A DNA stretch of 64,000 bases from Enterocola sp045611845 (GCA_045611845.1 JAZKXZ010000018.1:22804-86803); one strand, 5' to 3'. Positions 34,256 to 44,153 are shown, counted from the stretch's first letter. Translations and numbers: made by a program. The notes: a model not told the origin generated them from the sequence alone.

Positions 34256-37200
34256 TTATTGACATACTTCAGTGTATTGTTTTAATGTGACTGTAGCTGT
34301 AGTAGGCTTTGCACAAGGGTTTTCTTCACCATCCGTAGTTTTTAATGCTGCAGTGATTTTGTAATCAACAGGGGCGAAGGTTACATTCACGTTATTATCT
34401 GTAGTACCTACATGATTTGCTCCTTCTGGTAATGGTAGTTTAACCTTAACTGTATTTCCAGATATATTAATTACAGCATCATCTGGAACAGAAGTAACAG
34501 TGTAATCACTTGTAGCCGTAACAGTAAGTTTAGCAGGCATCCATGGTGTAGTTTCTGTAGTAATAGGTTCGATAGAAATTTTCACATCTTTAGAATCCAC
34601 CACAGTAAGTGTTGTTGATGAAGTAACAGATATTGCGCTAGGACATTCACTTGTATAAGTTTTTACAAAGTATTTAGCAGCTTCTTTTAACCCAGTAAAT
34701 TCAATTTCTGCATTATCAGTTGAGCATAATTGGTAATCCTCAACAAGTGTTCCACCATTTCCATCTTCTTTGTAAAGAGCATAATATTGACCAGCCTTAG
34801 TTCTTGTTACGGTTAATGTGGTACCATCTTCATTGGTGTCGCATATACTAGATGCACCAAGTGCAATTTCAGGAACAGATGCTGAAGCATAAACCTCAAC
34901 ACTAATCGGATCGCTACTTACTGGTTCATCGTTGTGTTTATTGCTCAATAAAACAACTATCTCATCATTACCTTTAACAATGAATTGATAAATGTTAGTA
35001 GTTCTTGTTGGCACTATTTCTACTCCTAAATCAGATTTCCAAGTTGCAGTTGTATATTTTACATCAGAAGTAACTTTAATGTATGCAGTAGAACCAATAC
35101 AGACTTCCTCTACAGGAGTTCCATCAAGAGCAGTAAGTTCAATTCTTGCTGAACGTACTGGTACTTTAACAGTAGAAACGGTAACAAGTTTGTCTAAACC
35201 ATAGTAAACACCTTGGTCGTAATTTCCATTTGTGAAATTATAACCATTTATTATATATGCTCTAAAGTGGTAGTCACCATCTTCTAAGCCTTCTACATTT
35301 GCAGTAAAATCTTCTGATCCTGGATTGTTAGTTATTGTAACCAATTGTTTTTCTCCGCTGCCAGCTGTAACGCCCGTGGTAGGCCATGCTTCATTGGCTT
35401 TTTTGTATTGATAACCAACCCAAATCGCAGAGCCAGTTGCACAACCTGTTTTAAGTACTTTACCAGTGAATGTCACAACACCACTACCTTCTTCGCTCGT
35501 TGCACTCACAGTTTTCACTGCAGGGGCGGTGACAGGGACTATTCTTTCTAATTTATTAAATGTAGCAGCACTTTTCCCACCATCAAATGTAAAGTAGTAT
35601 CTATATCCTTTTTCTAAAGTTTTATTTGCGTCACTACTTTTATTATTATCAGTATTATCATGGAAGATATATCCTATATTCCCACTTGATGTCGTTACCC
35701 ATTTATAGTATCCATCACTTTTAGTAGCCTCTGCACCTGGCCATGTTGTAATGTTTGTATCGTTGTTACCATTTTTATACCATCTATGAAGATACATAGT
35801 TGTGTTTAGTGAAGAAGATAACCATATTTCTACATTATCATCCTCGCAATCCTCTGTCTCACTAAATGTTACTTCTTTAGTAGAAGTAGCTCTACAACCA
35901 TTGCTAGAGATTGCAGTTGCGGTTACAGTTACGGCGCCACTTGCAGTAGAAGTAAGTTTTACACTATTTCCAGAAGCATCGCTTAATGAAGCGTTGTTTC
36001 CTGAAGTAATTGACCATTCAACTGTTTCTATATCACTACCTTCAACAGTTAACAACACATCTTCATTTATTACAGGAGTACTGTTGTTTACGCTAATATC
36101 AGTGATTTCTGGTAGTGGGTTTACTTTCACTGTGAATGTGCCTGCGTCAGAGGTACAACCATTTTCTACTTTTGTAGCATAGTATGTTGTTGTTGTTCGT
36201 GGATATACAGTTAAATCAACTAAAGCGCTTGCATTTAAATCTGTATACCAACTATAGCCACTTGCTAATGTTGTACTACCGCCAACACAAATGCTTGTAA
36301 AGTTTGGATTAAACGCTGGTGTTGTTGGTTTATTCTTTACACTAACTTCTTTTGTAGCCTCGAAAGTATCTACACAATCATTGTTATTTACAGTTACTAC
36401 CACTTTATAAGATCCTGCAGCATTAGCAGTGTATGTAGATGCTGTAGCACCTTGAATAGGTTCTTCTCCGTTATACCATTGATAATCAGTAACGTTTCCT
36501 TTTTTTTCTGTTACATTACATGTCAATACTGTGTTTCCTCCTTCACAGAAAGAAGCATCGCCTGTAATTGACACGGTTGCAGCAGGGGTGTTGTTTTGAA
36601 TAGTTACACTAGTTGGATTTGTCTCAACACTACGACCGCAAGCGTTAGATGCAGATGTAGTCATTACTACTTTGTAACTACCTTCTTCTGAAATAGCAAA
36701 ACCATTGTTATATGTTATTTCAGTAGGATTTTCACCTTTATACAATACAAATGAAATATCATTTGAATAATTTGCATAATTTTCAATTACAATGCTACCT
36801 GCAGTAGGATTACCATTACATGTAGTAGGATTTGTATATGTTAATGTAGGAGCTACTAATGGTTGATCTACATTAACGGTATATGCTGTACGAGCAGATT
36901 CGCAGTTAATGACTTTTTTAGAAATATAGTATGTTGTTGTTTCGCTTAAGTTTGTTGAACCAGATACTGTTCCATTACCATCTGTTGATGTGTACCAAAT
37001 GTAATCCGAACTAAAGGTATAATCACCCGCACAAATAGTTTCACTTTGTGCTGCTCCTCCAAATGGTGCAGTAGGGATTGCGTTGACGGTGACTTCAATA
37101 GAAGCTTCTTTAGTTGCTGTACAGCTGTTTTCTGTTTTTGATGCAACTAGGATATATGTTGAAGTCTCCTGAAGATCTGTTAGTGCTAATGAAGTTCCTG

Positions 37201-38764
37201 TTCCTATTGAAGAAGATGATGTATTTGATTTGTACCATGTATATGTTACACCATCTTGAACTGCTTCGTTTAACTGAAGAGTTAAATCTTCTCCTTTACA
37301 AACAGCAGAAACTTCTTTAATGCTAATATCATTTATTGCAGGAGTTTTATCAGTTTCTCCTACTTCTACAGTTTCTGTAACTGATAAGTTATTACATGCA
37401 TCTAATGTCGCTTTTAATGTATATGTGCCTTTGGCTAAGTCTGACCATGACGTACCTTCGTCGTCATTTAGACTATATGTAACTCCTAAAACTCGATTTT
37501 GAATTGAAATCGCACCATCATTATTTGGTGTGTTGTTACACTTAGTTGCATTAGTTACTGAATATTTATCTGTTAATGTTGGTGCAGAATAGTAAGACAA
37601 CGTTACTCCTGTCGTTTGCTTAGGAGATTCTGCACAAGTTGTTACAGTTACGTAGTAAGTGTCTGCTTCTGAAACAGTGAATGTACCTGTTGTGTTTGTT
37701 TGAGATGCCGTAGTTGCACTTCCTTTGTATAATGAATATGAAGTAGCTCCTGTAACTTCTGTGGTTGTAATAGTTGCACTTCCACTACAAAGTGTAGCAC
37801 TTGTATCATTGTTTATTTCTATAGTTGGTGCAGAAGGTTTGGTGCAACAAGCATTTGAAGCTTCCTCTTCTACAGAAATTTCACCCGTTATTCCATTAAA
37901 TTTAATTGTAACACTTCTACAACCCTGTTTGACATTATAATTATAGTTACTTCCATTATTTCCCCATGAATTATCCCATGTACCATCTGTTATTTTAAAT
38001 TCAATATCAGTGTCAGATTTAAAATTTGTTATATAAGTTTTACTATATCCAGTAGTATTATCACATAACATTTTATTGTTAGAATCGCCAGCATCCCAGG
38101 AAGAACCAAATACACTAGATGAACCTGCTATATAACGATCACCTACACACGCATCCGGTTGAGGGACTGTAAATTTGATTGTGTAAAAACTACAGTTTTG
38201 ACAATTCGAACAGTATGGACTAGTTCCACTACAATTATATTCAGGAGCATAGCAGTATGGTTTATCGCACCCATCATTACCTACACCAAAATAGTAATCT
38301 AAATAATATGTACCAGGTTCAAGTCCGTTTAATATATCGTAATTTACATCTAGTTCAAAATATGCACTATTTGCGTTTGATACATTAGAACCATAATCCT
38401 TACATTTTTTTTGAGTAAAATTTCCTGTCTGATTCTTACTAACACGACAATAGATGGCTGCATATCTAATTTGCCAGTTATCATTAGAACTTGCCTTAAT
38501 CCATGCCTTTTTTATTGAGAATGACTTTAATTCTGTAGATGTATAATCTTTATAAGATCCGTTCTTATCTTCTCTATTAAAACCTCCTGAAGAAAGCCAA
38601 TCAGTTGATCCATTTTTTTCTATTTGGATATTCCATCCATTAGAATCATTAACCCACATTCCAGCCCACACATTTCCTGCTCCCGCAAGTAGCATGAAGG
38701 CCATAATAATTAACCTAACCCATAGTGGATTGGTTTTAAAGTTTTGTTTTGTAAAATTTTTCAT
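34256..38764 (-). CDS. Operon B gene 1: large secreted multi-Ig-like protein
   Basis: The 1,502-residue protein starts MKNFTKQNFKTN with a signal peptide ending near VWAG. After a Cys-rich N-terminal part there are about seven Ig-like modules (CxG...SYxLYKG / YTWYKS repeats, about residues 310-960). A segment with RWYKNGNNDTNITTWPGAEA looks like a CBM26-type starch-binding module (about 980-1080). More beta modules follow. It ends in TEVCQ with no T9SS sorting domain. It is longer than paralogue A1 by roughly 300 residues, mostly extra Ig-like modules. It is probably surface-exposed; binding partner unknown. Confidence 0.8.
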   Translation of the reverse strand: MKNFTKQNFKTNPLWVRLIIMAFMLLAGAGNVWAGMWVNDSNGWNIQIEKNGSTDWLSSGGFNREDKNGSYKDYTSTELKSFSIKKAWIKASSNDNWQIRYAAIYCRVSKNQTGNFTQKKCKDYGSNVSNANSAYFELDVNYDILNGLEPGTYYLDYYFGVGNDGCDKPYCYAPEYNCSGTSPYCSNCQNCSFYTIKFTVPQPDACVGDRYIAGSSSVFGSSWDAGDSNNKMLCDNTTGYSKTYITNFKSDTDIEFKITDGTWDNSWGNNGSNYNYNVKQGCRSVTIKFNGITGEISVEEEASNACCTKPSAPTIEINNDTSATLCSGSATITTTEVTGATSYSLYKGSATTASQTNTTGTFTVSEADTYYVTVTTCAESPKQTTGVTLSYYSAPTLTDKYSVTNATKCNNTPNNDGAISIQNRVLGVTYSLNDDEGTSWSDLAKGTYTLKATLDACNNLSVTETVEVGETDKTPAINDISIKEVSAVCKGEDLTLQLNEAVQDGVTYTWYKSNTSSSSIGTGTSLALTDLQETSTYILVASKTENSCTATKEASIEVTVNAIPTAPFGGAAQSETICAGDYTFSSDYIWYTSTDGNGTVSGSTNLSETTTYYISKKVINCESARTAYTVNVDQPLVAPTLTYTNPTTCNGNPTAGSIVIENYANYSNDISFVLYKGENPTEITYNNGFAISEEGSYKVVMTTSASNACGRSVETNPTSVTIQNNTPAATVSITGDASFCEGGNTVLTCNVTEKKGNVTDYQWYNGEEPIQGATASTYTANAAGSYKVVVTVNNNDCVDTFEATKEVSVKNKPTTPAFNPNFTSICVGGSTTLASGYSWYTDLNASALVDLTVYPRTTTTYYATKVENGCTSDAGTFTVKVNPLPEITDISVNNSTPVINEDVLLTVEGSDIETVEWSITSGNNASLSDASGNSVKLTSTASGAVTVTATAISSNGCRATSTKEVTFSETEDCEDDNVEIWLSSSLNTTMYLHRWYKNGNNDTNITTWPGAEATKSDGYYKWVTTSSGNIGYIFHDNTDNNKSSDANKTLEKGYRYYFTFDGGKSAATFNKLERIVPVTAPAVKTVSATSEEGSGVVTFTGKVLKTGCATGSAIWVGYQYKKANEAWPTTGVTAGSGEKQLVTITNNPGSEDFTANVEGLEDGDYHFRAYIINGYNFTNGNYDQGVYYGLDKLVTVSTVKVPVRSARIELTALDGTPVEEVCIGSTAYIKVTSDVKYTTATWKSDLGVEIVPTRTTNIYQFIVKGNDEIVVLLSNKHNDEPVSSDPISVEVYASASVPEIALGASSICDTNEDGTTLTVTRTKAGQYYALYKEDGNGGTLVEDYQLCSTDNAEIEFTGLKEAAKYFVKTYTSECPSAISVTSSTTLTVVDSKDVKISIEPITTETTPWMPAKLTVTATSDYTVTSVPDDAVINISGNTVKVKLPLPEGANHVGTTDNNVNVTFAPVDYKITAALKTTDGEENPCAKPTTATVTLKQYTEVCQ

Positions 38765-38960
38765 ACGTATGTTGTTTTAATTTATTATTTTCGTGTTTAC
38801 ACGTGTGTTTCTTATTGTGTCACCCTACGCGAGTGTGTTGTTCAATTTAAACGACCGTTAAAATGGAACAACTTTTTGGGGTAAAAAGAGGGGTAGAAAA
38901 AAGGGGAAATGTTAAAAAAATGAGGACAAAAAAATAGCGCTAAATGTTAAATAAATTAAC
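38765..38960 (-). promoter_or_regulatory. Shared palindromic leader of operon B
   Basis: Read on the minus strand: a GTTAA-n5-TTAAC dyad (38946-38960), TACCCCTC...TTTTACCCC, the 36-bp imperfect palindrome (38837-38872), GTAGGGTGACACAATAAG, an ACACGTGT palindrome, and AACAACATACGTATG with the B1 start. From the palindrome to the start codon it is nearly identical to the operon A leader. Confidence 0.65.
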
Positions 38961-39075
38961 AAATGACGCTAAAGTTTATAAATGAAGTAATTTTATAAAA
39001 CTATTATATGGTTTTTATTGTAACGTATTTTTGATTTCTACTATTAGGTTTGTCTGGTATATTGAAAAATATTCT

Positions 39076-39083
39076 TACCTTTG
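39076..39083 (+). promoter_or_regulatory. -7 box of the candidate ncRNA
   Basis: TACCTTTG matches the TAnnTTTG consensus. A TTTG lies somewhat farther upstream than usual (spacer about 23 bp). No ORF follows for more than 250 bp on this strand. Confidence 0.5.
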
Positions 39084-39088
39084 CATTG

Positions 39089-39300
39089 TAAGACCCTGTT
39101 GTCCCTGCTCATTAAAGCATACTCCAGGGTTATCGTTTTTTATAGACTTATAAATTGTTTCAGTCTAAAAATCTGCGTCATAACTTTGTGATTTCTAATA
39201 ACTCCTTGCAATTAAGGCACTAAGAATCAAAATGGTTAGGTGTTGAGTTGTAAAATGATATAATTTTGAGGTGGTTAAACTTTCACGCCTTTTACATAAA
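39089..39300 (+). ncRNA. Candidate structured non-coding RNA
   Basis: Downstream of a TACCTTTG box there is no ORF, but several pairings are visible: ACCCTG (39093-39098) with CAGGGT (39125-39130), TAGACT (39143-39148) with AGTCTA (39162-39167), and a longer imperfect hairpin around CCTTGCAATTAAGG. A strong promoter followed by hairpins fits Bacteroidales small RNAs such as the bacteroidales-1/6S-like class. The 3' end is uncertain. The class is a guess that needs a covariance-model search. Confidence 0.45.
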
Positions 39301-39301
39301 A

Positions 39302-39331
39302 AAAGGTGCTCATTTAATTGTGAGCACCTTT
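39302..39331. terminator. Terminator of plsC, possibly shared with the ncRNA
   Basis: AAAGGTGCTCA and TGAGCACCTTT form an 11-bp perfect stem flanked by A and T runs on opposite sides, so it can work in both directions. Confidence 0.75.
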
Positions 39332-39335
39332 GTTA

Positions 39336-40058
39336 TTATAATCCTGAAATAACTGTGTTTCTTATTTCTTCAATTTGCTGATCACGATGTTCTGGGTCTT
39401 CGTGAAGATATACTGGTGGGTGAATAATTAATGTAAGTTTTGAAGGGATTGGGTATTTTCTTGTGGTTGGCCATAGTTTGTATGCGCCAGCAATGGTAAC
39501 AGGCACAATAGGTAAATTCATTTCTGTTGCTACCTTGAATGCTCCTCTTTTGAATACACCAGTTTCACCTGTTTTGGTACGTGTACCTTCTGGAAAAATA
39601 ACCACAGAAACACCGCCTGAAAGGGTTTTCTTCACTTCTTCGATACTTTGAAGAGCTTCTTTCATAGCTTTTCTGTTTATAAAGATATGACCTGCAGCCT
39701 TACATGCTCTACCCACAAAAGGAATATCACGGATTTCTTTTTTCATCACCCACTTAAAAGATCTGCCGATGAAACCGTAGATAACAAAAATATCGTAAAC
39801 ACTGGTATGGTTTGCTGCAAACACGTAAGATTGGTTTTCTTTTAAGTTTTCACTACCAATAACTTCCACTGGTGAGAATGCTATAAGTGAAGCAAATTTT
39901 GCCCAAATTACTGCAGGATAAAAACCTATTGTATTACTATTGCCAATAGTACAGAAAATTATAGTAAATATTGCAGTAAGTAGAGTGGCTATTAGTATTA
40001 GCGGATAGTAAATAAAAATTACATAAATGAACCAAAAAGGCTTTAGGAATTTATTCAT
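39336..40058 (-). CDS. plsC: 1-acyl-sn-glycerol-3-phosphate acyltransferase
   Basis: The 240-residue membrane enzyme adds the second acyl chain to lysophosphatidic acid in phospholipid synthesis. It has an N-terminal transmembrane segment, the catalytic NHTSVYD (H-x4-D), the substrate motif FPEGTRTKTG, and the late block VPVTIAGAY. The gene is monocistronic and diverges from rpoN. Confidence 0.92.
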   Translation of the reverse strand: MNKFLKPFWFIYVIFIYYPLILIATLLTAIFTIIFCTIGNSNTIGFYPAVIWAKFASLIAFSPVEVIGSENLKENQSYVFAANHTSVYDIFVIYGFIGRSFKWVMKKEIRDIPFVGRACKAAGHIFINRKAMKEALQSIEEVKKTLSGGVSVVIFPEGTRTKTGETGVFKRGAFKVATEMNLPIVPVTIAGAYKLWPTTRKYPIPSKLTLIIHPPVYLHEDPEHRDQQIEEIRNTVISGL

Positions 40059-40177
40059 ATTAGTAATATTTAGTAGTTAAATAATGCTATAAACTTTACA
40101 AATATATACAATTTTTCTAATAGGGTGAGTTTTAGATTGGGAAAAAAGTATTATTTTAGCAAAAATATTGTCTCTTT

Positions 40178-41656
40178 ATGTCTCAAAAACAGTTACAAAT
40201 ACAGAAACAAAGCTTAAACATCTCGCCACAACAACTAATGGTGGTGGGTATGCTTTCTTGTAACGTGCAAGAGATAGAAGAGAAAATTAAAAAGGAATTG
40301 GAGGAAAATCCTGCCCTAGAAAAAGCAGAAAATTTTGAGTCTGCCACCTCTGCCACGGAGAGTGAATCGTATAGTGCAGAAGACGATTATTACAACTCAG
40401 ATTACCCGGACTCAAACGAGTATAAAGATAGAGAAAATACCGATGAAATAGGCGATTATGACTATTACGACGACTATTCATCGGATAGTGGTTATTCAGA
40501 AGGAAAATACAATCCTCAGAACAACCTTACAGAAGAAACTTCGTTTACAGATTCACTTTTGGAACAAATTGAGTTTCAAAATCTTCCAAAACAAACAAAA
40601 GCACTTTGCGCATACATAATAGGAAACCTAGATGAGTCTGGTTATCTTACTGGCGAGATTGGGCAAATGACAAACGACCTTAATGTAAAACACGGGTTGG
40701 ATATTACAGAAACTCAAATGTATGAGGCTCTGCTTATTGTGCAAAGTCTAGACCCTGCAGGTGTGGGTGCTCGCGAGTTGGGTGAATGTCTTCTTATTCA
40801 ACTTCAAAGAAAAGAGGAGTCGGAATTAGTGGACAATGCCATTATGATAGTGGAAGAAGCACTAGAAGACTTTAAAACAAGACAAATAGATAAAATCATA
40901 AAGAAAACAGAACTTACTAAAGCACAAGTAAAAGATGCAATACAGCTTATTTCTCACTTAAATCCTAAACCAGGCAATGGCTATGCTTCTGGTGGAATAA
41001 TGAAAAATGAGACTGTTATTCCAGATTTCTTCTACGACAACGAAACCGATCAGCTTACTCTAAACAACAGAGAAATCCCCACTCTAAAGGTGTCGAAAGA
41101 GTATGTAAATATGCTCGAAGACTTCAAGGGCAACGCAAAAAACAGAACTAAAAATATAAGAGAGTCTATTCTGTTTACTAAACAAAAAATAGACCGTGCT
41201 CAGAAATTTATAGATGCTATTTTGCAAAGACAACAAACTCTGCTTGAAGTGATGAAGACAATTATTGAGTTTCAAAAAGATTTCTTCAAGGAGGAAGACG
41301 AGGCAAATTTAAAGCCTCTTACCATGAAGGAAGTTTCTGAAAAAGCAAACTGCGATATCTCTACTGTGTCTCGTGTGGTGTCTAGTAAATATATACAAAC
41401 AAACGCTGGAATTTATTCTCTTAAAGAGTTCTTTTCTGCCCGTTTCATCGCAAAAAATGGCGAAGATGTATCGAGCAGAAAGATAAAAGTAATACTTAAA
41501 GAATTAATAGAGTCGGAAGACAAATCTAAGCCTCTTTCTGATGGTGCTCTTTCTAAAGCGTTGGCTGAAAAAGGTATGAATGTGGCACGCAGAACTGTGG
41601 CAAAATATAGAGAACAAATGTCAATTCCTGTGGCTAGAATAAGAAAAGATTTATGA
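40178..41656 (+). CDS. rpoN: RNA polymerase sigma-54 factor
   Basis: The 492-residue protein has the Gln-rich activator-interacting region I (QKQSLNISPQQLMVVGML), an acidic region II (about residues 45-120) and the core-binding domain. The C-terminus has the RpoN box ARRTVAKYRE. It directs transcription from -24/-12 promoters with enhancer-binding proteins. Its stop overlaps the next gene by 4 bp, so at least three genes (to 44152) are probably co-transcribed. Confidence 0.95.
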   Translation: MSQKQLQIQKQSLNISPQQLMVVGMLSCNVQEIEEKIKKELEENPALEKAENFESATSATESESYSAEDDYYNSDYPDSNEYKDRENTDEIGDYDYYDDYSSDSGYSEGKYNPQNNLTEETSFTDSLLEQIEFQNLPKQTKALCAYIIGNLDESGYLTGEIGQMTNDLNVKHGLDITETQMYEALLIVQSLDPAGVGARELGECLLIQLQRKEESELVDNAIMIVEEALEDFKTRQIDKIIKKTELTKAQVKDAIQLISHLNPKPGNGYASGGIMKNETVIPDFFYDNETDQLTLNNREIPTLKVSKEYVNMLEDFKGNAKNRTKNIRESILFTKQKIDRAQKFIDAILQRQQTLLEVMKTIIEFQKDFFKEEDEANLKPLTMKEVSEKANCDISTVSRVVSSKYIQTNAGIYSLKEFFSARFIAKNGEDVSSRKIKVILKELIESEDKSKPLSDGALSKALAEKGMNVARRTVAKYREQMSIPVARIRKDL

Positions 41657-42600
41657 TAAAAGTATTGATTTCACACAGCTTGTATCCAGAGTCTTTCTGT
41701 GGTTTTCCAGAAGATTTTCAGGTGATAAAACCAGAGAGTGGCAGCTTCACATACAATGAACTTCTAGAGAAGATAAAAGATGTAGATGCTTTTATCCCAA
41801 TGTTTGATTTAAAAGTGCCTGCAGAACTAATTAGGGCAGGAAAAAACCTTAAAATAATCTCTAATGTAGGGGTAGGATTCAACAATATTGATATAAATTG
41901 TGCTAAAGAGCACAACACAATCGTTTGCAATACTCCTACTCCAGTAACCGAGCCTACAGCCGAACTAGCAATGACGCTAATGGGAGCTGTGGCTAGAGGC
42001 ATTGTTTTATCAGACAAAAAAGTGCGAAATTCTTCGGTGAAATGGGGAGTTTTGGAAAATATTGGTACTGGCATTTATGGTAAAACTCTTGGCATTGTAG
42101 GACTAGGCAGAATTGGCAGGGCTACTGCTCGCAGGGCTGTGGCTTCTGGCATGAAAGTGATTTATTATTCTCGCCACAGAGTGTCTGAAGATATTGAAAA
42201 ACTTTATGATGCTGAATATAAAACATTGGAAGAACTTCTGCGTGAGGCAGATTTTATTTCACTTCATACTCCACTGACAGAAGAAACTCACCACTTAATA
42301 AATGCCGAAAATCTGAAACTTTGCAAACCAACTGCCTTTATTATAAACACCGCTCGTGGTGCCGTGATAGATGAAAAGGCACTAGTTTTTGCGTTGAAAT
42401 CGGGAAAAATTAAAGGCGCAGCACTTGATGTTTACGAGTTTGAACCACAAATTACAGCAGAACTTCTAGAACTAGACAACGTAGTTCTTGTTCCACATAT
42501 TGGCACTGCCACACGCGAGGCTCGCAACGAAATGGCAGCACAAGCCATGCAAAATATTATCTCATATTTTAAAGGTGGTGAAATGCACAGAGTAGTATAA
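41653..42600 (+). CDS. D-isomer-specific 2-hydroxyacid dehydrogenase
   Basis: The 315-residue NAD(P)-dependent enzyme has the Rossmann motif GIVGLGRIGRATARRA (about residues 145-160). The catalytic Arg is in NTARGAVID, the Glu in YEFEP, and the His in PHIGTAT. The family covers glyoxylate/hydroxypyruvate reductases, phosphoglycerate and lactate dehydrogenases; the substrate cannot be set from sequence. The start overlaps the rpoN stop. Confidence 0.88.
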   Translation: MIKVLISHSLYPESFCGFPEDFQVIKPESGSFTYNELLEKIKDVDAFIPMFDLKVPAELIRAGKNLKIISNVGVGFNNIDINCAKEHNTIVCNTPTPVTEPTAELAMTLMGAVARGIVLSDKKVRNSSVKWGVLENIGTGIYGKTLGIVGLGRIGRATARRAVASGMKVIYYSRHRVSEDIEKLYDAEYKTLEELLREADFISLHTPLTEETHHLINAENLKLCKPTAFIINTARGAVIDEKALVFALKSGKIKGAALDVYEFEPQITAELLELDNVVLVPHIGTATREARNEMAAQAMQNIISYFKGGEMHRVV

Positions 42601-42601
42601 A

Positions 42602-44152
42602 ATGAAGAAAGTCTTATTACATATTATTCTGTTTTTATCGTTTAGTGCGTCTGCTCTATGTGCAGATGAGATAGAAATTTATAATAATATCTATCAGAAA
42701 ATACGCATTGGCAACACAGAAGAAGCCATAAAACTATGCAAAAAACAGATTAAAAAGGATAAGAAAAACAGTATGTGGCCTTATCTGCTTGGTGAGGCAT
42801 ACCTACAACATGGCGACTACACTGCTGGCATAGAAACCCTATCTAAACTAAACCCAAGCCGCGATGTTCTTAGACTAAAGAACAATTGCATAGTGGCAGA
42901 TAGCCTTACAAAACACCCATATCCATATCTTTTAAGATATATGGGCGACAGCCTAAATACCGTTTACGACAACATTTGGCCTACTCTCACCCCCACAGAA
43001 GACATATTTTTCACCACTGTAGTAGTAAATAATCAACAAGAGGATATTTATTATAGCCTACCACTCAAGGAAGGTAATTGGAGTATTGCAAAACCTCTTC
43101 CAGCACCTCTAAACACTAACGACAACGAAGGTTCTCAGAGTTTTTCTGCAGATGGAAAGTATATGTTTCTAGTGCGCTGCAACCAAAGAGATGGATATGG
43201 AAGTTGTGATATATATTATTGTATTAGGATTGGAAACTCTTGGTCTAAACCTATAAATGCAGGCAAGGTGGTAAACACTCGTGGTTGGGAGAGCACACCA
43301 TCTGTGAGCGCAGATTTCACTACACTTTATTTTTCTAGTAATCAAAAACCAAATAAGGGTGGAAAAGATATTTTCAGAGCAGAAATTGGCGTTCTTGCAA
43401 ATGGTTTTCTAGAGTTTTACAACGTGAAAAACCTGGGTGATACAATCAACACAATTTACGATGAAACCGCACCTTTTATACATCCTGACGGAGTTACTCT
43501 TTACTTCTCTTCAGACGGTCACGATAGTATGGGTGGACTAGATGTTTTCTTTAGTAGAAAAGATAGCACTGATATATGGAGAAAACCAGAAAATATGGGT
43601 TATCCACTAAATAATACTAGAGACAATTTTGGTTTCTGCACAAACCTAACTGGCGATAAGGGTTATATTCCTGCCTCTAAAAACAACACACCTGGCAATA
43701 ATATGGTAATTTATGAGGTAAGCGTGCCACAAGAGTTTAGACCTCAGCCTACAATATTTATTAGAAAGGGTAAGGGTTTGCAGTTTTCTAAAATATCAGA
43801 CGGCACAAGTATTTCTTTAGACAATATTCTATTCGACTTCAACAAAAGTAGTCTGCTAGAGAGTTCTTTTGTTCAGCTAGATAAACTACACAAAATTTTA
43901 ACTGAAGCCTCTAATTTAAACGTAGAAATTATTGGCCACACAGACTCTATTGGCTCTGCCGACTACAATAAAGATTTATCGATGAAACGGGCTATTTCTG
44001 TGCGTGAATATCTTATCTCTAAGGGCATCTCTGCCGATAGATTTACTTGCAAAGGGATGGGTGCTTCTGAGCCTCTACTTCCTAACACTACAGAAGAAAA
44101 CCGCAGTAAAAACCGTCGCATTGAGTTTAAATTCTACTCAAAAGAAGATTAA
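42602..44152 (+). CDS. Outer-membrane OmpA-family protein with TPR and PD40 repeats
   Basis: The 516-residue protein has a signal peptide (MKKVLLHIILFLSFSASALC). Short TPR-like helices come next (about 30-90), then beta-propeller PD40 repeats (TLYFSSNQKPNKGGKDIF and TLYFSSDGHDSMGGLDVF), and a C-terminal OmpA domain that binds peptidoglycan (IIGHTDSIGSADYNKDLSMKRA). TPR-propeller-OmpA is the layout of the T9SS accessory lipoprotein PorE, but this one is shorter and lacks a clear lipobox. It could be a T9SS-linked or structural envelope protein. Confidence 0.82.
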   Translation: MKKVLLHIILFLSFSASALCADEIEIYNNIYQKIRIGNTEEAIKLCKKQIKKDKKNSMWPYLLGEAYLQHGDYTAGIETLSKLNPSRDVLRLKNNCIVADSLTKHPYPYLLRYMGDSLNTVYDNIWPTLTPTEDIFFTTVVVNNQQEDIYYSLPLKEGNWSIAKPLPAPLNTNDNEGSQSFSADGKYMFLVRCNQRDGYGSCDIYYCIRIGNSWSKPINAGKVVNTRGWESTPSVSADFTTLYFSSNQKPNKGGKDIFRAEIGVLANGFLEFYNVKNLGDTINTIYDETAPFIHPDGVTLYFSSDGHDSMGGLDVFFSRKDSTDIWRKPENMGYPLNNTRDNFGFCTNLTGDKGYIPASKNNTPGNNMVIYEVSVPQEFRPQPTIFIRKGKGLQFSKISDGTSISLDNILFDFNKSSLLESSFVQLDKLHKILTEASNLNVEIIGHTDSIGSADYNKDLSMKRAISVREYLISKGISADRFTCKGMGASEPLLPNTTEENRSKNRRIEFKFYSKED

Positions 44153-44153
44153 A

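Noticed and set aside
34215..34265. Upstream ATG of B2 (extra 17 residues)
   Set aside because: It would overlap the B1 stop, precede the signal peptide with a charged stretch and break the spacer conserved with operon A.
35802..36182. 126-residue ORF opposite B1
   Set aside because: It is antisense to the Ig repeats, whose codon use leaves the opposite frame open; similar shadows occur all along A1, B1 and B2.
8640..38764. The inverted A/B operons as an assembly artefact
   Set aside because: The copies differ in length and in most of their sequence; only the leader, spacer, helix core and termini are close, so they are true paralogues.
42602..44152. Calling this gene PorE
   Set aside because: The TPR-PD40-OmpA order fits, but the protein is clearly shorter, lacks a convincing lipobox, and no other T9SS core genes are in the window.
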